Source of the DNA: Vitreoscilla sp.
GTDB lineage: Bacteria > Pseudomonadota > Gammaproteobacteria > Burkholderiales > Burkholderiaceae
DNA: 17,581 nt
Assembly: GCA_014378125.1 (NCBI GenBank)
Contig: JACMOG010000335.1
Location: 1 to 17,581 of the forward strand
Direction of reading: 5' to 3'
The position numbers and the translations under genes are program-made. Positions within the stretch are counted from its first letter, which is position 1. Every line of letters starts with the position of its first letter. Of the stretch, positions 1 through 8,533 are shown piece after piece. The notes under the pieces are model-generated. The model had not been told where the DNA came from. It saw only the letters and a program-made list of their open reading frames with translations, and ran no database searches.

Positions 1-552
1 CTGCAACTGCGGCTGTCGGTGAACCTGTCCACGCGCGACCTGCTCGACCTCGACCTTCCGCAGAAGTTCGCGGCGCTGCTCGCGCGCCACGCGGTGCCCG
101 CGGCGGCCTTCTGCCTCGAGATCACCGAGAGCGCGATCATGGACGACCCGCAGCGCGCGCTGGCCACGCTGGACGCGCTGAGCGCGATGGGTTTCAAGCT
201 GTCGATCGACGACTTCGGCACCGGCTACTCATCGCTCGCCTACCTGAAGCGGCTGCCGGTGGACGAGCTCAAGATCGACCAGTCCTTCGTGCGCAACATG
301 ACGACCGACCGCGACGACGCGATGATCGTGCGCTCCACCATCGACCTGGCGCACAACCTGGGCATCATGGTCGTCGCCGAGGGCGTCGGGACCGCCGAGG
401 CCTGGGACCTGCTTCGCGAGCTCAAGTGCGACCAGGCCCAGGGCTACCACATGGGCCGCCCGATGCCCGTGAGCGACTTCTCGGCCTGGTCCACCAGCTG
501 GGGCATGCGCCGGCAGGCGGGCGATACGGACGGCATCCACCTGCTGCATTGA
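1..552 (+). CDS. EAL-domain protein, C-terminal part (cut by window edge)
   Basis: The reading frame is open from base 1, so the start and the EAL signature itself lie outside the window. What remains is the second half of an EAL domain, the fold that hydrolyses cyclic di-GMP to pGpG. Visible landmarks are the Asn of the VNLS motif, the Glu of EITES, DDFGTGYSSL, the Lys of ELKID, the Glu of AEGV and the Gln of QGY, which correspond to the known metal- and substrate-binding positions of active EAL enzymes. The usual EGVE motif reads EGVG here, so its last acidic residue is replaced. In this group EAL domains usually follow sensory and GGDEF domains, but none of that can be seen. The protein ends about 30 residues after the QGY motif, which is normal. 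A large stem-loop follows 16 bases after the stop. Confidence 0.93.
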   Translation: MQLRLSVNLSTRDLLDLDLPQKFAALLARHAVPAAAFCLEITESAIMDDPQRALATLDALSAMGFKLSIDDFGTGYSSLAYLKRLPVDELKIDQSFVRNMTTDRDDAMIVRSTIDLAHNLGIMVVAEGVGTAEAWDLLRELKCDQAQGYHMGRPMPVSDFSAWSTSWGMRRQAGDTDGIHLLH

Positions 553-567
553 CCTGGAGTGACTCAA

Positions 568-611
568 GGGGTCTGGCATCTCCGCCGTACCCGGCGGCAA
601 TGCCTGACCCC
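568..611. terminator. Large stem-loop between converging genes; bidirectional terminator or REP-like element
   Basis: Outer arms GGGGTCTGGCAT (568-579) and ATGCCTGACCCC (600-611) pair with one mismatch. Inside them a second perfect stem, CCGCCG (582-587) with CGGCGG (592-597), closes a TACC loop. The element abuts the stop codon of the minus-strand gene at 612 and lies 16 bases after the EAL stop, so it can serve both converging genes. There is no run of T on either side, so intrinsic termination is not certain. The nested GC-rich palindrome also fits a dispersed REP-type repeat. Confidence 0.6.
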
Positions 612-1370
612 TCAGAACTCGTGCTGCAGGCGCAACCGCAGCACGTTCTTCGGCGAGCCGCTGCCCACGCCGAACAGCACCGCGGCATCGAGCCGCACGG
701 GTCCGCCGAGCGCGTTCGTCTTGAGGAAGATCGCCGGCCCCAGGGTATGTTCCTGCGCATTCCCGGCCGACCAGTCATTCCACGTTCCCACCGAGCCGAA
801 GCCCTGCGCGCCGACCTCCAGGCCGCGTGCCACGAGGCCCTTCACCTGCCACTGGTAGCCCAGCTGCCACGGCTCGGGCGTCTCGGCGCCCAGGTGCTTG
901 CGGAGCGACAGGTTGACGTTCACCTGCAGGTCGTCGGTGTCCATCTGCAGCGTGGGGCCGCAGGTGAGGCCCAGGCGGCCCTCGTCGCGGTGGTGCGGTC
1001 GCGCGAGCTCGCACAGCAGGCCCACGTCCACCGGGCCGGAGCCCGGCGTCGTCAGCTTCAGGTGGTTCGTCCACGACCACTCGTCGATGGCGAACGGGCC
1101 GCCGTCGTCGGCCGCCCAGGCCGCGTAGACCGAGCTGTACCAGCGCTCGACGGGCGCGCCGCCGAGGCTGAGGGTCTGTTGCGCGGCGCGCGAGCCGTCA
1201 CGAGCGTGTTTGGTGCCCACGCCGTAGGCGAGCTGCCACATGCCGACGTCGGAATAGGGCGTGAAGACGTAGTCGGCCGGATCGGCCAGCACGGGCGTGC
1301 CGATGGCCAGCAGGGCGCAAAGCGCGGCGCGGCGTACCCGGGTGGCAGCGATCTGTTTCGAGGGAGACAT
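612..1370 (-). CDS. Small outer-membrane beta-barrel-like protein, hypothetical
   Basis: The protein has 252 residues and I do not recognise a named family. Residues 1-29 form a classical signal peptide (basic start, then a hydrophobic stretch ending near VLA/DPADY), so it is exported. The mature part alternates polar and hydrophobic residues, is rich in Trp, Tyr and Gly, and ends in Phe (LQHEF), the pattern of beta-barrel outer-membrane proteins recognised by the BAM machinery. Two Cys lie in the middle of the chain (in LLCELA and LTCGP) and could form a disulfide. The gene lies 54 bases downstream of kup on the same strand and may be co-transcribed. No clear Shine-Dalgarno precedes the ATG, and a tight hairpin ends about ten bases upstream of it. 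The function is unknown; a porin-like role is inferred only from general architecture. Confidence 0.75.
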   Translation of the reverse strand: MSPSKQIAATRVRRAALCALLAIGTPVLADPADYVFTPYSDVGMWQLAYGVGTKHARDGSRAAQQTLSLGGAPVERWYSSVYAAWAADDGGPFAIDEWSWTNHLKLTTPGSGPVDVGLLCELARPHHRDEGRLGLTCGPTLQMDTDDLQVNVNLSLRKHLGAETPEPWQLGYQWQVKGLVARGLEVGAQGFGSVGTWNDWSAGNAQEHTLGPAIFLKTNALGGPVRLDAAVLFGVGSGSPKNVLRLRLQHEF

Positions 1371-1379
1371 GGTCCACTA

Positions 1380-1397
1380 TCGACGCCGAAGCGTCGA
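1380..1397 (-). terminator. UUCG-tetraloop hairpin between kup and the downstream barrel gene
   Basis: Read on the minus strand this is TCGACGC-TTCG-GCGTCGA, a perfect 7-bp stem closed by the very stable C(UUCG)G tetraloop. It lies 27 bases past the kup stop and about ten bases before the ATG of the next gene. No T-run follows, so it may mark the mRNA 3' end of kup, act as a processing barrier, or tune translation of the downstream gene. Confidence 0.5.
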
Positions 1398-1424
1398 GAT
1401 TGAGCCCGGACAGCCGGCCTGCCG

Positions 1425-3302
1425 TCAGATCTGCACCCGCGTGCCCAACTCGATCACCGAGTTGTTGGGCAGCTTGAAGAACTCGACCACGCTGCCGGCG
1501 TTGCGCGACATCGTGGCGAACAGGCGCTCGCGCCATTGCCACATGCCCTCTCCGCGCGTAGGCACCACGGTCTCGCGGCTGATGAAATAGCTGGTGCGCA
1601 TCGGCTCCAGGTCGATGCCGTGCGGCTCGCAGCGGCGCAGCGCGGCCGGGATGTCGGGCAGGTTCATGAAGCCGTAGTTGATGCACACGCGCCAGAAGCC
1701 CTCGGCCAGCGGCGTGACCACCACGGCCTCCTCGCCCTCGATGTAGGCGCGTTCGTGGAACACCACCGACAGGATCACGTTCTGCTCGTGCAGCACGCAG
1801 TTGTGCTTCAGGTTGTGCATCAGCGCCTGCGGCACGGTGTCGGGGTTGGCCACCATGAACACCGCCGTGCGCGGCGCGCGCTGGTCCACGTGCTGCGCCA
1901 GCGACTGGATGAAGGGCAGCAACTCCGGATCGTCTTGGCGGATCGATTCGATCAGCAGCTCGCGGCCGCGCTTCCACGTGGCCATCACGGTGAAGATGCC
2001 CAGGCCCAGCACGATGGGGAACCAGCCGCCCTGCACGAACTTGGTGGAGCACGACGTCACCAGCAGCAGGTCGAACGCGAAGAACACGCCCGTGCCGGAC
2101 CACGCGGCCCAGTCCGGCAGTCCCCACAGGTTGCGTACCACGAAGAACGTGAGCATCGTGGTGATCAGCATCGTCACCGTCACCGCGATGCCGTAGGCCG
2201 AGGCCATCGCGGCGGAACTGCCGAAGCCGATCGCGGCCAGGATGACGGCCACGAACAGGATCCAGTTCACGCGCGGCAGGTAGATCTGGCCGGCCTCGGC
2301 CGCCGACGTGAACACCACCTGCATGCGGGGCAGGAAGCCCAGCTGGATGGCCTGGCGCGTCATCGAGAACGCGCCCGAGATGACGGCCTGCGACGCGATC
2401 ACCGTGGCCATCGTCGCGAGGATCACCATGGGGATCAGCCACGACTGCGGGAACATGTGGAAGAACGGGCTGTCGAGCGCCTTCGGGTCGCGAATGAGCA
2501 GCGCCGCCTGGCCCAGGTAGTTGAGGGTCAACGCGGGCAGCACCAGCCCCAGCCATGCGAGCTGGATCGGCTTGCGCCCGAAGTGGCCCATGTCGGCGTA
2601 CAGCGCCTCGGCGCCGGTGAGCGCCAGCACGATCGCGCCGACGGCCGCGAACACCAGCGGGCCGCGTTCGAGCAGGAAGTGCAGGGCGAGCAACGGATTG
2701 AACGCCTGGAGGATCGCCGGATGCGCGGCGATCTGCAGCAGCCCGGTGCCCGCGAGCAAGGCGAACCACAGCACGATGATGGGCCCGAACAGCTTGCCCA
2801 CCACGCCGGTGCCCTTGCGCTGCACCACGAACAGGCCGATCAGCACGCCGATGGCGATCGGCAGCACGAAGCGCTTGAGCCCGGGCTCGACCACCTCCAG
2901 GCCCTCGACCGCGCTCAGCACCGACATCGCCGGCGTGATCACGCTGTCGCCGTAGAACAGCGCCGCGCCGAACAGCCCCAGCAACAGCAGGAAGGCGCGC
3001 CGCTTCGCACCGCCGCCGGCGGACTGCACCGCCAGCGCGGTGAGCGCCATGATGCCGCCCTCGCCGCGGTTGTCGGCGCGCAGGATCAGCAGCACGTACT
3101 TGAGCGTGACGACCAGCATCAGCGCCCAGAAGATGGTGGACGCGGCGCCCACCAGGTGGGCGGCGTCGGCGGGCACCCCGCCTTCGGGCCCGAAGATCGT
3201 CGCCATCGTGTACAGCGGGCTGGTGCCGATGTCGCCGTAGACGACGCCGATGGCGCCCAGCGTCATGGGAAGAAGGGCCTGGCGGCGGTGCGCGGTATCC
3301 AT
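1425..3302 (-). CDS. kup: Low-affinity potassium uptake protein Kup (KUP/HAK/KT family)
   Basis: The protein has 625 residues, the usual length for bacterial Kup, an inner-membrane K+/H+ symporter that supplies potassium when other systems are limited, notably at low pH. The family signature GDIGTSPLY is at residues 23-31 in the first membrane segment. About a dozen hydrophobic segments fill residues 12 to roughly 450, and a soluble C-terminal domain of about 170 residues follows, as in the family. The ATG at 3302 is chosen because it leaves a short N-terminus before the first helix; a longer upstream extension in this frame is not Kup-like. No good ribosome binding site is visible. It is divergent from the DUF2917 gene across about 230 bases holding an inverted repeat. 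A small outer-membrane-like gene follows. Confidence 0.96.
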   Translation of the reverse strand: MDTAHRRQALLPMTLGAIGVVYGDIGTSPLYTMATIFGPEGGVPADAAHLVGAASTIFWALMLVVTLKYVLLILRADNRGEGGIMALTALAVQSAGGGAKRRAFLLLLGLFGAALFYGDSVITPAMSVLSAVEGLEVVEPGLKRFVLPIAIGVLIGLFVVQRKGTGVVGKLFGPIIVLWFALLAGTGLLQIAAHPAILQAFNPLLALHFLLERGPLVFAAVGAIVLALTGAEALYADMGHFGRKPIQLAWLGLVLPALTLNYLGQAALLIRDPKALDSPFFHMFPQSWLIPMVILATMATVIASQAVISGAFSMTRQAIQLGFLPRMQVVFTSAAEAGQIYLPRVNWILFVAVILAAIGFGSSAAMASAYGIAVTVTMLITTMLTFFVVRNLWGLPDWAAWSGTGVFFAFDLLLVTSCSTKFVQGGWFPIVLGLGIFTVMATWKRGRELLIESIRQDDPELLPFIQSLAQHVDQRAPRTAVFMVANPDTVPQALMHNLKHNCVLHEQNVILSVVFHERAYIEGEEAVVVTPLAEGFWRVCINYGFMNLPDIPAALRRCEPHGIDLEPMRTSYFISRETVVPTRGEGMWQWRERLFATMSRNAGSVVEFFKLPNNSVIELGTRVQI

Positions 3303-3398
3303 GGGTGAATGTTGCGGTGCGGGAGACGCAGTGTCGCCGCCCGCGTATAAAAATCGCGTAAACGATCACGCCATTGGCGACTTCTTCGATGCGCTTTC

Positions 3399-3415
3399 GG
3401 AATGGCGACCATTCC
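3399..3415. promoter_or_regulatory. Perfect inverted repeat in the divergent kup / DUF2917 promoter region
   Basis: GGAATGG-CGA-CCATTCC is a perfect palindrome with 7-base arms and a 3-base centre, followed directly by the short palindrome CAATTG (3415-3420). It lies 97 bases upstream of the kup ATG and 120 bases upstream of the DUF2917 start, where a dimeric regulator serving either promoter could bind. I see no convincing sigma-70 box pair nearby, so the assignment rests on symmetry and position only. Confidence 0.4.
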
Positions 3416-3534
3416 AATTGAACGTTGGATTGTTATCAGGGAAAGCCCGATCATTCTCCTGCCCTGAAACGACGACCCGGCGCACTGGAAGCAGACGAGA
3501 CGGATGCGGTTGCGGAATAGGGAGCTGTCCCTGG

Positions 3535-3891
3535 ATGGAAACCATCATGCTGCTCAATGCCCAACGCGCCGAACTCAACCTGGCCGACGACGAAGTCGCC
3601 CGCCTGAACGACGCCTGCCATTCCCGCCTCGAAGTCACGCAGGGCTTCGTCTGGGTGACGATAGCCGGCGACCGCAACGACGTCGTGCTCGGCGCCGGCG
3701 AATCGCTGCTGATCGACACCCGCGACGCGGTCACCGTGAGCGCCATCCGCGGTGCCGCCTCGCTGCGCGTGCGCGCCGATGTCGGTGCGACCGCGTGCCG
3801 CCAGGCCGCGCCGGCCCGCACGCTGGTGCGCCCCGGACGCTTCCAGCAACTGCTGGCCGGCATCTCGCTGAGCTCGGTCGCGGTCGCCTGA
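3535..3891 (+). CDS. DUF2917-family protein
   Basis: The protein has 118 residues. After a short lead it contains the DUF2917 pattern: a small all-beta stretch with RLNDACHSRLEVTQG, then GFVWVTIAGD, then LGAGESLLID, resembling a cupin-like half barrel. Such proteins are mainly found in betaproteobacteria and their role is not established. The frame is open far upstream, but the ATG at 3535 is preferred because a GGAG lies ten bases before it and the conserved part starts just after; the ATG at 3547 is an alternative. There is no signal peptide, so it is probably cytoplasmic. It is divergent from kup and followed by a strong hairpin, which suggests a single-gene transcript. Confidence 0.75.
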   Translation: METIMLLNAQRAELNLADDEVARLNDACHSRLEVTQGFVWVTIAGDRNDVVLGAGESLLIDTRDAVTVSAIRGAASLRVRADVGATACRQAAPARTLVRPGRFQQLLAGISLSSVAVA

Positions 3892-3905
3892 TCGCCGCTC
3901 GCCGC

Positions 3906-3929
3906 GCCGCTACCCCGTGGGGTAGCGGC
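3906..3929 (+). terminator. Strong hairpin after the DUF2917 gene
   Basis: GCCGCTACCCC (3906-3916) and GGGGTAGCGGC (3919-3929) form a perfect 11-bp GC-rich stem with a minimal loop, 14 bases after the stop codon. The next bases (GCGCGGCGAACC) contain no T-run, so it is either a terminator acting with help or an RNA 3'-end stabiliser. Confidence 0.55.
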
Positions 3930-3966
3930 CGCGCGGCGAACCAGATATTGCAGCGTCATGAAATGA

Positions 3967-4008
3967 GAGGAAATTGTTCCTCGATCCAGGACGTGCAACA
4001 AGTTGCAC
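3967..4008. promoter_or_regulatory. Two inverted repeats upstream of the binding-protein gene (candidate operators)
   Basis: GAGGAA-ATTG-TTCCTC (3967-3982) and GTGCAAC-AA-GTTGCAC (3993-4008) are both perfect palindromes, 10 bases apart, ending 53 bases before the GTG start of the substrate-binding protein. The second is a 16-bp dyad with a 2-base centre, typical of a helix-turn-helix dimer site. I could not fix a promoter, so whether they repress or activate is unknown. Confidence 0.4.
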
Positions 4009-4061
4009 CTTCGCATACCCTGCGCACGCCCGGCATGTGATCCGCGGCAGGAGATACCGAA

Positions 4062-5177
4062 GTGAAAAGCAACTGGCTCAAATGCCTGGCCGTCCTGGCG
4101 TGCGCCGCCACCCGCCTGGCCCACGCCGATATCCTCGTCGGCCAGACCGCCGATTTCAGCGGCCCCGTGGCCGCCGGCGTCAAGGAGACGGCCGCCGGCG
4201 CCAAGCTGTATCTCGACCACGTCAACGCGAACGGCGGCATCAACGGCGAGCCGGTGACGCTGATCTCGATGGACGACAAGTTCGAGCCGGCCATCGCCGC
4301 CGCCAACGCGCGCGAGTTGATCACCAACAAGAAGGTGATGGCGCTGCTGCTCACGCGCGGCACGCCGCACAACCAGGCCATCCTGCCGCTGCTGTCCGAG
4401 TTCGGCGTGCCGCTGGTGGCCCCGTCCACCGGGGCGATGAGCCTGCACAAGCCGGTCAACCCGTGGGTGTTCAACGTGCGCGCCAGCTACCAGCACGAGG
4501 CCAACCGGGCGATCCGCCACCTGAGCCTGGTGGGGCTGTCCCACATCGGCATCGTGCAGGTGAACGATTCGTTCGGCACCGATGCCGTCAAGGGCGCGCT
4601 GGAGGCATTCACGCAGGTCAACGGCGCGCCGCTGTTCACCGAGACCTACGACCGCGAGAAGCCCGACTTCACGAAGATCCAGGCCGCGGTCACCGCCAAG
4701 AGCCCGCAGGCGATCCTGTTCCTGGGTTCGGGCAGCGCCGTGGTCAACGGCGTCAAGGCCATTCGCGCGACGGGTTCGCACGCGCAGGTCGTCACGCTGT
4801 CCAACAACGCGTCGGACGGCTTCATCAAGGCGATGGGCGACAACGCGGCCGGCACCATCGTGACGCAGGTGTTTCCCTACGAGCGCTCGCTGGCCAACCC
4901 GATGGTCAAGCAGGCGCGCGAGTACGCGAAGGCCGCCACCGGCGACGACCGCGTGACGCCCGCGATGCTGGAAGGCTTCGCCGGCGCCAAGGTGCTGGTG
5001 GAGGGGCTGCGCCGCGCGGGCAAGCAGCCCACGCGCCAGAAGCTGCGCGACGCGCTGGAGTCACTGCACCGCTACGACATCGGCGGGCTGGAGGTGTCGT
5101 TCAGCCCCACCAGCCATACCGGACTGGACTACACCGACCTGTCCATCATCGGGTCGGACGGGAAGTTCCAGCGCTGA
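4062..5177 (+). CDS. Periplasmic branched-chain amino-acid-type substrate-binding protein (LivK/Peripla_BP_6 family)
   Basis: The protein has 371 residues and starts at GTG, with AGGAG at 4049-4053 about eight bases upstream. A signal peptide covers residues 1 to about 22 (cleavage after LAHA). The mature protein begins DILVGQTADFSG and shows the type I periplasmic binding-protein pattern: AGAKLYLDHVNANGGING near the front, a GTPHNQA/LVAPSTGA hinge-region ligand loop, and NDSFGTD in the second lobe. Such proteins deliver branched-chain amino acids, aromatic compounds or related small acids to ABC importers. No permease or ATPase gene is beside it, so it is an orphan and the ligand cannot be told. 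Two palindromes sit upstream and a hairpin follows, so it is probably monocistronic and regulated. Confidence 0.92.
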   Translation: MKSNWLKCLAVLACAATRLAHADILVGQTADFSGPVAAGVKETAAGAKLYLDHVNANGGINGEPVTLISMDDKFEPAIAAANARELITNKKVMALLLTRGTPHNQAILPLLSEFGVPLVAPSTGAMSLHKPVNPWVFNVRASYQHEANRAIRHLSLVGLSHIGIVQVNDSFGTDAVKGALEAFTQVNGAPLFTETYDREKPDFTKIQAAVTAKSPQAILFLGSGSAVVNGVKAIRATGSHAQVVTLSNNASDGFIKAMGDNAAGTIVTQVFPYERSLANPMVKQAREYAKAATGDDRVTPAMLEGFAGAKVLVEGLRRAGKQPTRQKLRDALESLHRYDIGGLEVSFSPTSHTGLDYTDLSIIGSDGKFQR

Positions 5178-5182
5178 GTGTG

Positions 5183-5218
5183 GGACTGGCCGCGGTGTTC
5201 TCACGCGCGGGTCAGTCC
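5183..5218 (+). terminator. Hairpin after the binding-protein gene
   Basis: GGACTGGCC (5183-5191) pairs with GGTCAGTCC (5210-5218), with one G-T wobble, across an 18-base loop that can extend the stem with GCG/CGC. It starts six bases after the stop and lies between two converging genes. There is no T-run, so it is a likely but unproven terminator. It also marks the point where base composition drops. Confidence 0.45.
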
Positions 5219-5233
5219 TGAGGCTACCGGTGG

Positions 5234-5815
5234 TTAGTCTCGGTAACCCATGTCGGTTGCGATGTTGTGAATGCCTTGGAGGAAGGTCTGGAAACTGAGG
5301 GAAGTATTGCTCGTGGCGTCCAAATGAGCACCCATAGCGCGAGCGCCGCTGGTCTTTTGAAACATCGGCACCAAGCGCTTGACTTCGACGCTAGGCTTTT
5401 GCCAGCCATCAGGTTCGATAAAGCGCTTCCGATTGGCGGGCGCGTTGATTTTTGGAAGTTCGAACGCGGTTGCGAGCGCGGAGAGATCGCCGAGGTACCA
5501 GCCCTCGAGTTCTTGGCAGACCAAGCGAATCAGCGTATCGGATCGACCCGCCTGCCGACACATGCGCTTTAGAGTTGCCTTGATGGCGAGGCAGTCTGCG
5601 CCATCGGTGTCTCGCACCACTACAAATCTATCTCCCGGCACGCGCCACCCCTTCAGTTTTCGAGGAATGCTGCGATCGAGATCGCTCTTTCCTTCGTGTG
5701 GAACACACTGAAAATGTTCGTCTGGTTTCCAGCCGAGGAAGACCCTCGGAAGCAATTCATCCAACAGGGCTTTCATGGACGGTTCCTCCAGCAAGAAGAT
5801 GAGCCGTCCCTTCAT
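5234..5815 (-). CDS. DUF4276-family protein with Toprim-like motifs (putative effector of an ATPase-linked defence pair)
   Basis: The protein has 193 residues. The N-terminus LIFLLEEPSMKALLDELLPR fits the DUF4276 opening with an acidic pair at residues 10-11. It is followed by VVVRDTDGADC with a D-x-D at residues 69-71 and by QELEGWYLGD (101-110), the family's E-x-E-x-W region. A Glu after a hydrophobic strand plus a later D-x-D is the metal-binding layout of Toprim nucleases, so nuclease activity is a reasonable inference but not proven. Its ATG overlaps the stop of the upstream ATPase gene by one base (TGATG), which implies coupled translation and a shared complex. Base composition is lower in GC than the flanks, suggesting transfer. 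PARIS pairs a comparable ATPase with another Toprim-like protein (DUF4435), but this is not that family. Confidence 0.8.
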   Translation of the reverse strand: MKGRLIFLLEEPSMKALLDELLPRVFLGWKPDEHFQCVPHEGKSDLDRSIPRKLKGWRVPGDRFVVVRDTDGADCLAIKATLKRMCRQAGRSDTLIRLVCQELEGWYLGDLSALATAFELPKINAPANRKRFIEPDGWQKPSVEVKRLVPMFQKTSGARAMGAHLDATSNTSLSFQTFLQGIHNIATDMGYRD

Positions 5816-7011
5816 CAGCTTGCCTCTTTGTTCAGGCCCTCAAAGAGTCCCTGCTTCCACAGATAGCCAGGGAGGTCTCCATTTTCATAGAGAGCTACAA
5901 GCGTCTCCGACTCGCACGCGCGCACGACTGTCGTAAAGCCGTCTTGCTTGCGTAAGCAGTAAATTTCCTCCAGCGCGAGCGCGTTCAGAAAATCTGGCGA
6001 GTGTGTTGAGATGAACACTTGACCGCCACGTTCCGCGTATCCCCGGAACTCCTCCGCAAGCTCGGGCAACAGCTCTGGGTATAGCTGATTCTCGGGCTCT
6101 TCTACCGCCAATAGCGGATAGGGCTTTGGGTCGTTCAGCAGGATCAGGTATGCGAACATCTTGATCGTGCCGTCGGACACATATCGGGCGATAAATGGGT
6201 CCTTGAAGCTTCCGTCTTGAAACCGCAAAACAAGTCGGCCGTCCTCGGTTTGACGAGGCTCAACTACGGAGACCCCAGGAACTCGTCGTTGCATCGCCTC
6301 CAAGACTCGCTTGAATGCCGTCGGATGGTGCTCAAAGAGGAAGTTAGCAACGAGCGGCAAATTGTCGCCGCGTGTCGAGAGGTGCTCTGCAAATCCGTCC
6401 TCTTGGCTCGGGCGCGCTTCTGAGACATGAAAGTCAGAGACATGCCAATTTTCGATCATTAATCGAAATGCGCTTGCAGCTTTGAAGCGTTCAAACTGGC
6501 CAAGCCCTTTGATTGCTAAAATATCCGACGCGTCTAACTCTTGCTCTTCGCGAGTCAGTTCTTCATCTTTCTTCGAGAATTCCTCTTCGTTGGTAATTGC
6601 GTAGCCCTTACCACGAGAAAAGTCCAAGAAGCGAAACGGTGCTCCATAGCTGCCGCGCTTGTAGCGCAAGACTTCGCGTTCGACTATTGGGCGACCTTCT
6701 TTGCCCTGAGCGATCTTGAGCACGTAAGTCACGAGGCGTTCTTTGCCGGTAATCTCCAGACGGAACTGCAAAGTGAATTCAATCGGGTCTTTTGAAAAGC
6801 CTCTACTTGCAACCTCTCGGTACCCACCGCGCTTTGCAATTGCCTTACCAACGTTCATTGCCAGCGCGTCTTTCAAGAACGAAAAGACGTCGAACAACGT
6901 TGATTTTCCTGTTCCGTTCGCGCCTACCAGTACGCAAAGTCGAGGAATATCGGAGAATTTTGCGTCGTGGAACAAACGATAGTTCTTGATCTCGATTGAT
7001 TCGATTTGCAT
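5815..7011 (-). CDS. AAA_21 / OLD-like SMC-type ATPase, partner of the DUF4276 protein
   Basis: The protein has 398 residues and all parts of an ABC/SMC-type ATPase in one chain. The N-terminal strand MQIESIEIKNYRLF is typical of RecF/OLD-like proteins. Walker A GANGTGKST is at residues 30-38, a signature-like SDGT at 279-282, Walker B ending in EEPE at 304-307, and the switch His in STHS at 335-338. There is no C-terminal Toprim domain as in OLD or GajA; that role seems to be carried by the overlapping next gene. Such ATPases often act as sensors or scaffolds in abortive-infection systems. In 6541-6600 only 26 of 60 bases are G or C, against 44 of 60 in 14281-14340, and codon use is mixed, so the gene was probably acquired. 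No clear promoter is seen. Confidence 0.9.
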   Translation of the reverse strand: MQIESIEIKNYRLFHDAKFSDIPRLCVLVGANGTGKSTLFDVFSFLKDALAMNVGKAIAKRGGYREVASRGFSKDPIEFTLQFRLEITGKERLVTYVLKIAQGKEGRPIVEREVLRYKRGSYGAPFRFLDFSRGKGYAITNEEEFSKKDEELTREEQELDASDILAIKGLGQFERFKAASAFRLMIENWHVSDFHVSEARPSQEDGFAEHLSTRGDNLPLVANFLFEHHPTAFKRVLEAMQRRVPGVSVVEPRQTEDGRLVLRFQDGSFKDPFIARYVSDGTIKMFAYLILLNDPKPYPLLAVEEPENQLYPELLPELAEEFRGYAERGGQVFISTHSPDFLNALALEEIYCLRKQDGFTTVVRACESETLVALYENGDLPGYLWKQGLFEGLNKEAS

Positions 7012-7063
7012 TGAGCGGGCTTCCGGAGTACCAAGGATTTAGTAATGCGCGTAAGGGGCCGCA

Positions 7064-7083
7064 CGAGAGCAATCGAGAACAAT
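7064..7083. repeat. Tandem 10-base repeat between ychF and the ATPase module
   Basis: CGAGAGCAAT (7064-7073) is followed immediately by CGAGAACAAT (7074-7083), nine of ten bases identical. It lies in the 102-base gap between the ychF stop and the ATPase start, about 53 bases upstream of the ATPase ATG. It could be a regulator site or a scar of insertion; two units are too few to decide. Confidence 0.35.
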
Positions 7084-7113
7084 GAGCACGGCGTGGCAGT
7101 CCTCCTCTGGCGC

Positions 7114-8205
<1,092 letters not shown>

Positions 8206-8470
8206 GGCGCTTTCTTTCTGTGCCGCGGGGCGAAAGCCGGCGGAGGGATGAACCTGGCATTTTAAAGGTTCTGACAGGCATCCCTGCATGGCAACGCACT
8301 TGACGCGCACGAAGACGATGTTTCAGGCTCTAAAAGGATAAGGGTAATTCGTTTATATAGGAACTAATAACGTCTTGAATCGCTGGCATGACGAGTAAAT
8401 TCCTTAGAGCTCCGTCAAGAGTCGAAGAGCAAAGGCGACGTATCGTTCATGGCGAGCGCAGCTAGGTGAA

Positions 8471-8490
8471 ATCATCTGGATATCGATGAT
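8471..8490. promoter_or_regulatory. Inverted repeat upstream of the hipBA promoter (second candidate operator)
   Basis: ATCATC and GATGAT flank an 8-base spacer containing GATATC. It ends 15 bases before the -35 box. A 6-base arm with 8-base spacer is close in geometry to known HipB sites (TATCC-N8-GGATA in E. coli), though the sequence differs from the other repeat here. Confidence 0.35.
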
Positions 8491-8501
8491 GTGCTGTAAT
8501 T

Positions 8502-8533
8502 TTCGTTGATATGGCAACGAATTAACTTAGAAT
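8502..8533 (+). promoter_or_regulatory. hipBA promoter with operator-like inverted repeat
   Basis: A -35 box TTGATA (8506-8511) and a -10 box TAGAAT (8528-8533) are 16 bases apart and each match the sigma-70 consensus at five of six positions. The inverted repeat TTCGTTG-N6-CAACGAA (8502-8521) covers the whole -35 box, so a bound dimer would block RNA polymerase. That fits autorepression by the antitoxin. The predicted transcription start coincides with the ATG at 8540. Confidence 0.65.

Noticed and set aside
1536..3308. 590-codon open frame on the plus strand opposite kup
   Set aside because: Its product is a low-complexity His/Arg/Gln-rich sequence with no domain, as expected from the antisense of a high-GC gene; kup on the other strand is unmistakable.
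3250..3534. Upstream extension of the DUF2917 reading frame
   Set aside because: The extra 95 residues overlap the kup start and have no family similarity; a Shine-Dalgarno sits before the ATG at 3535.
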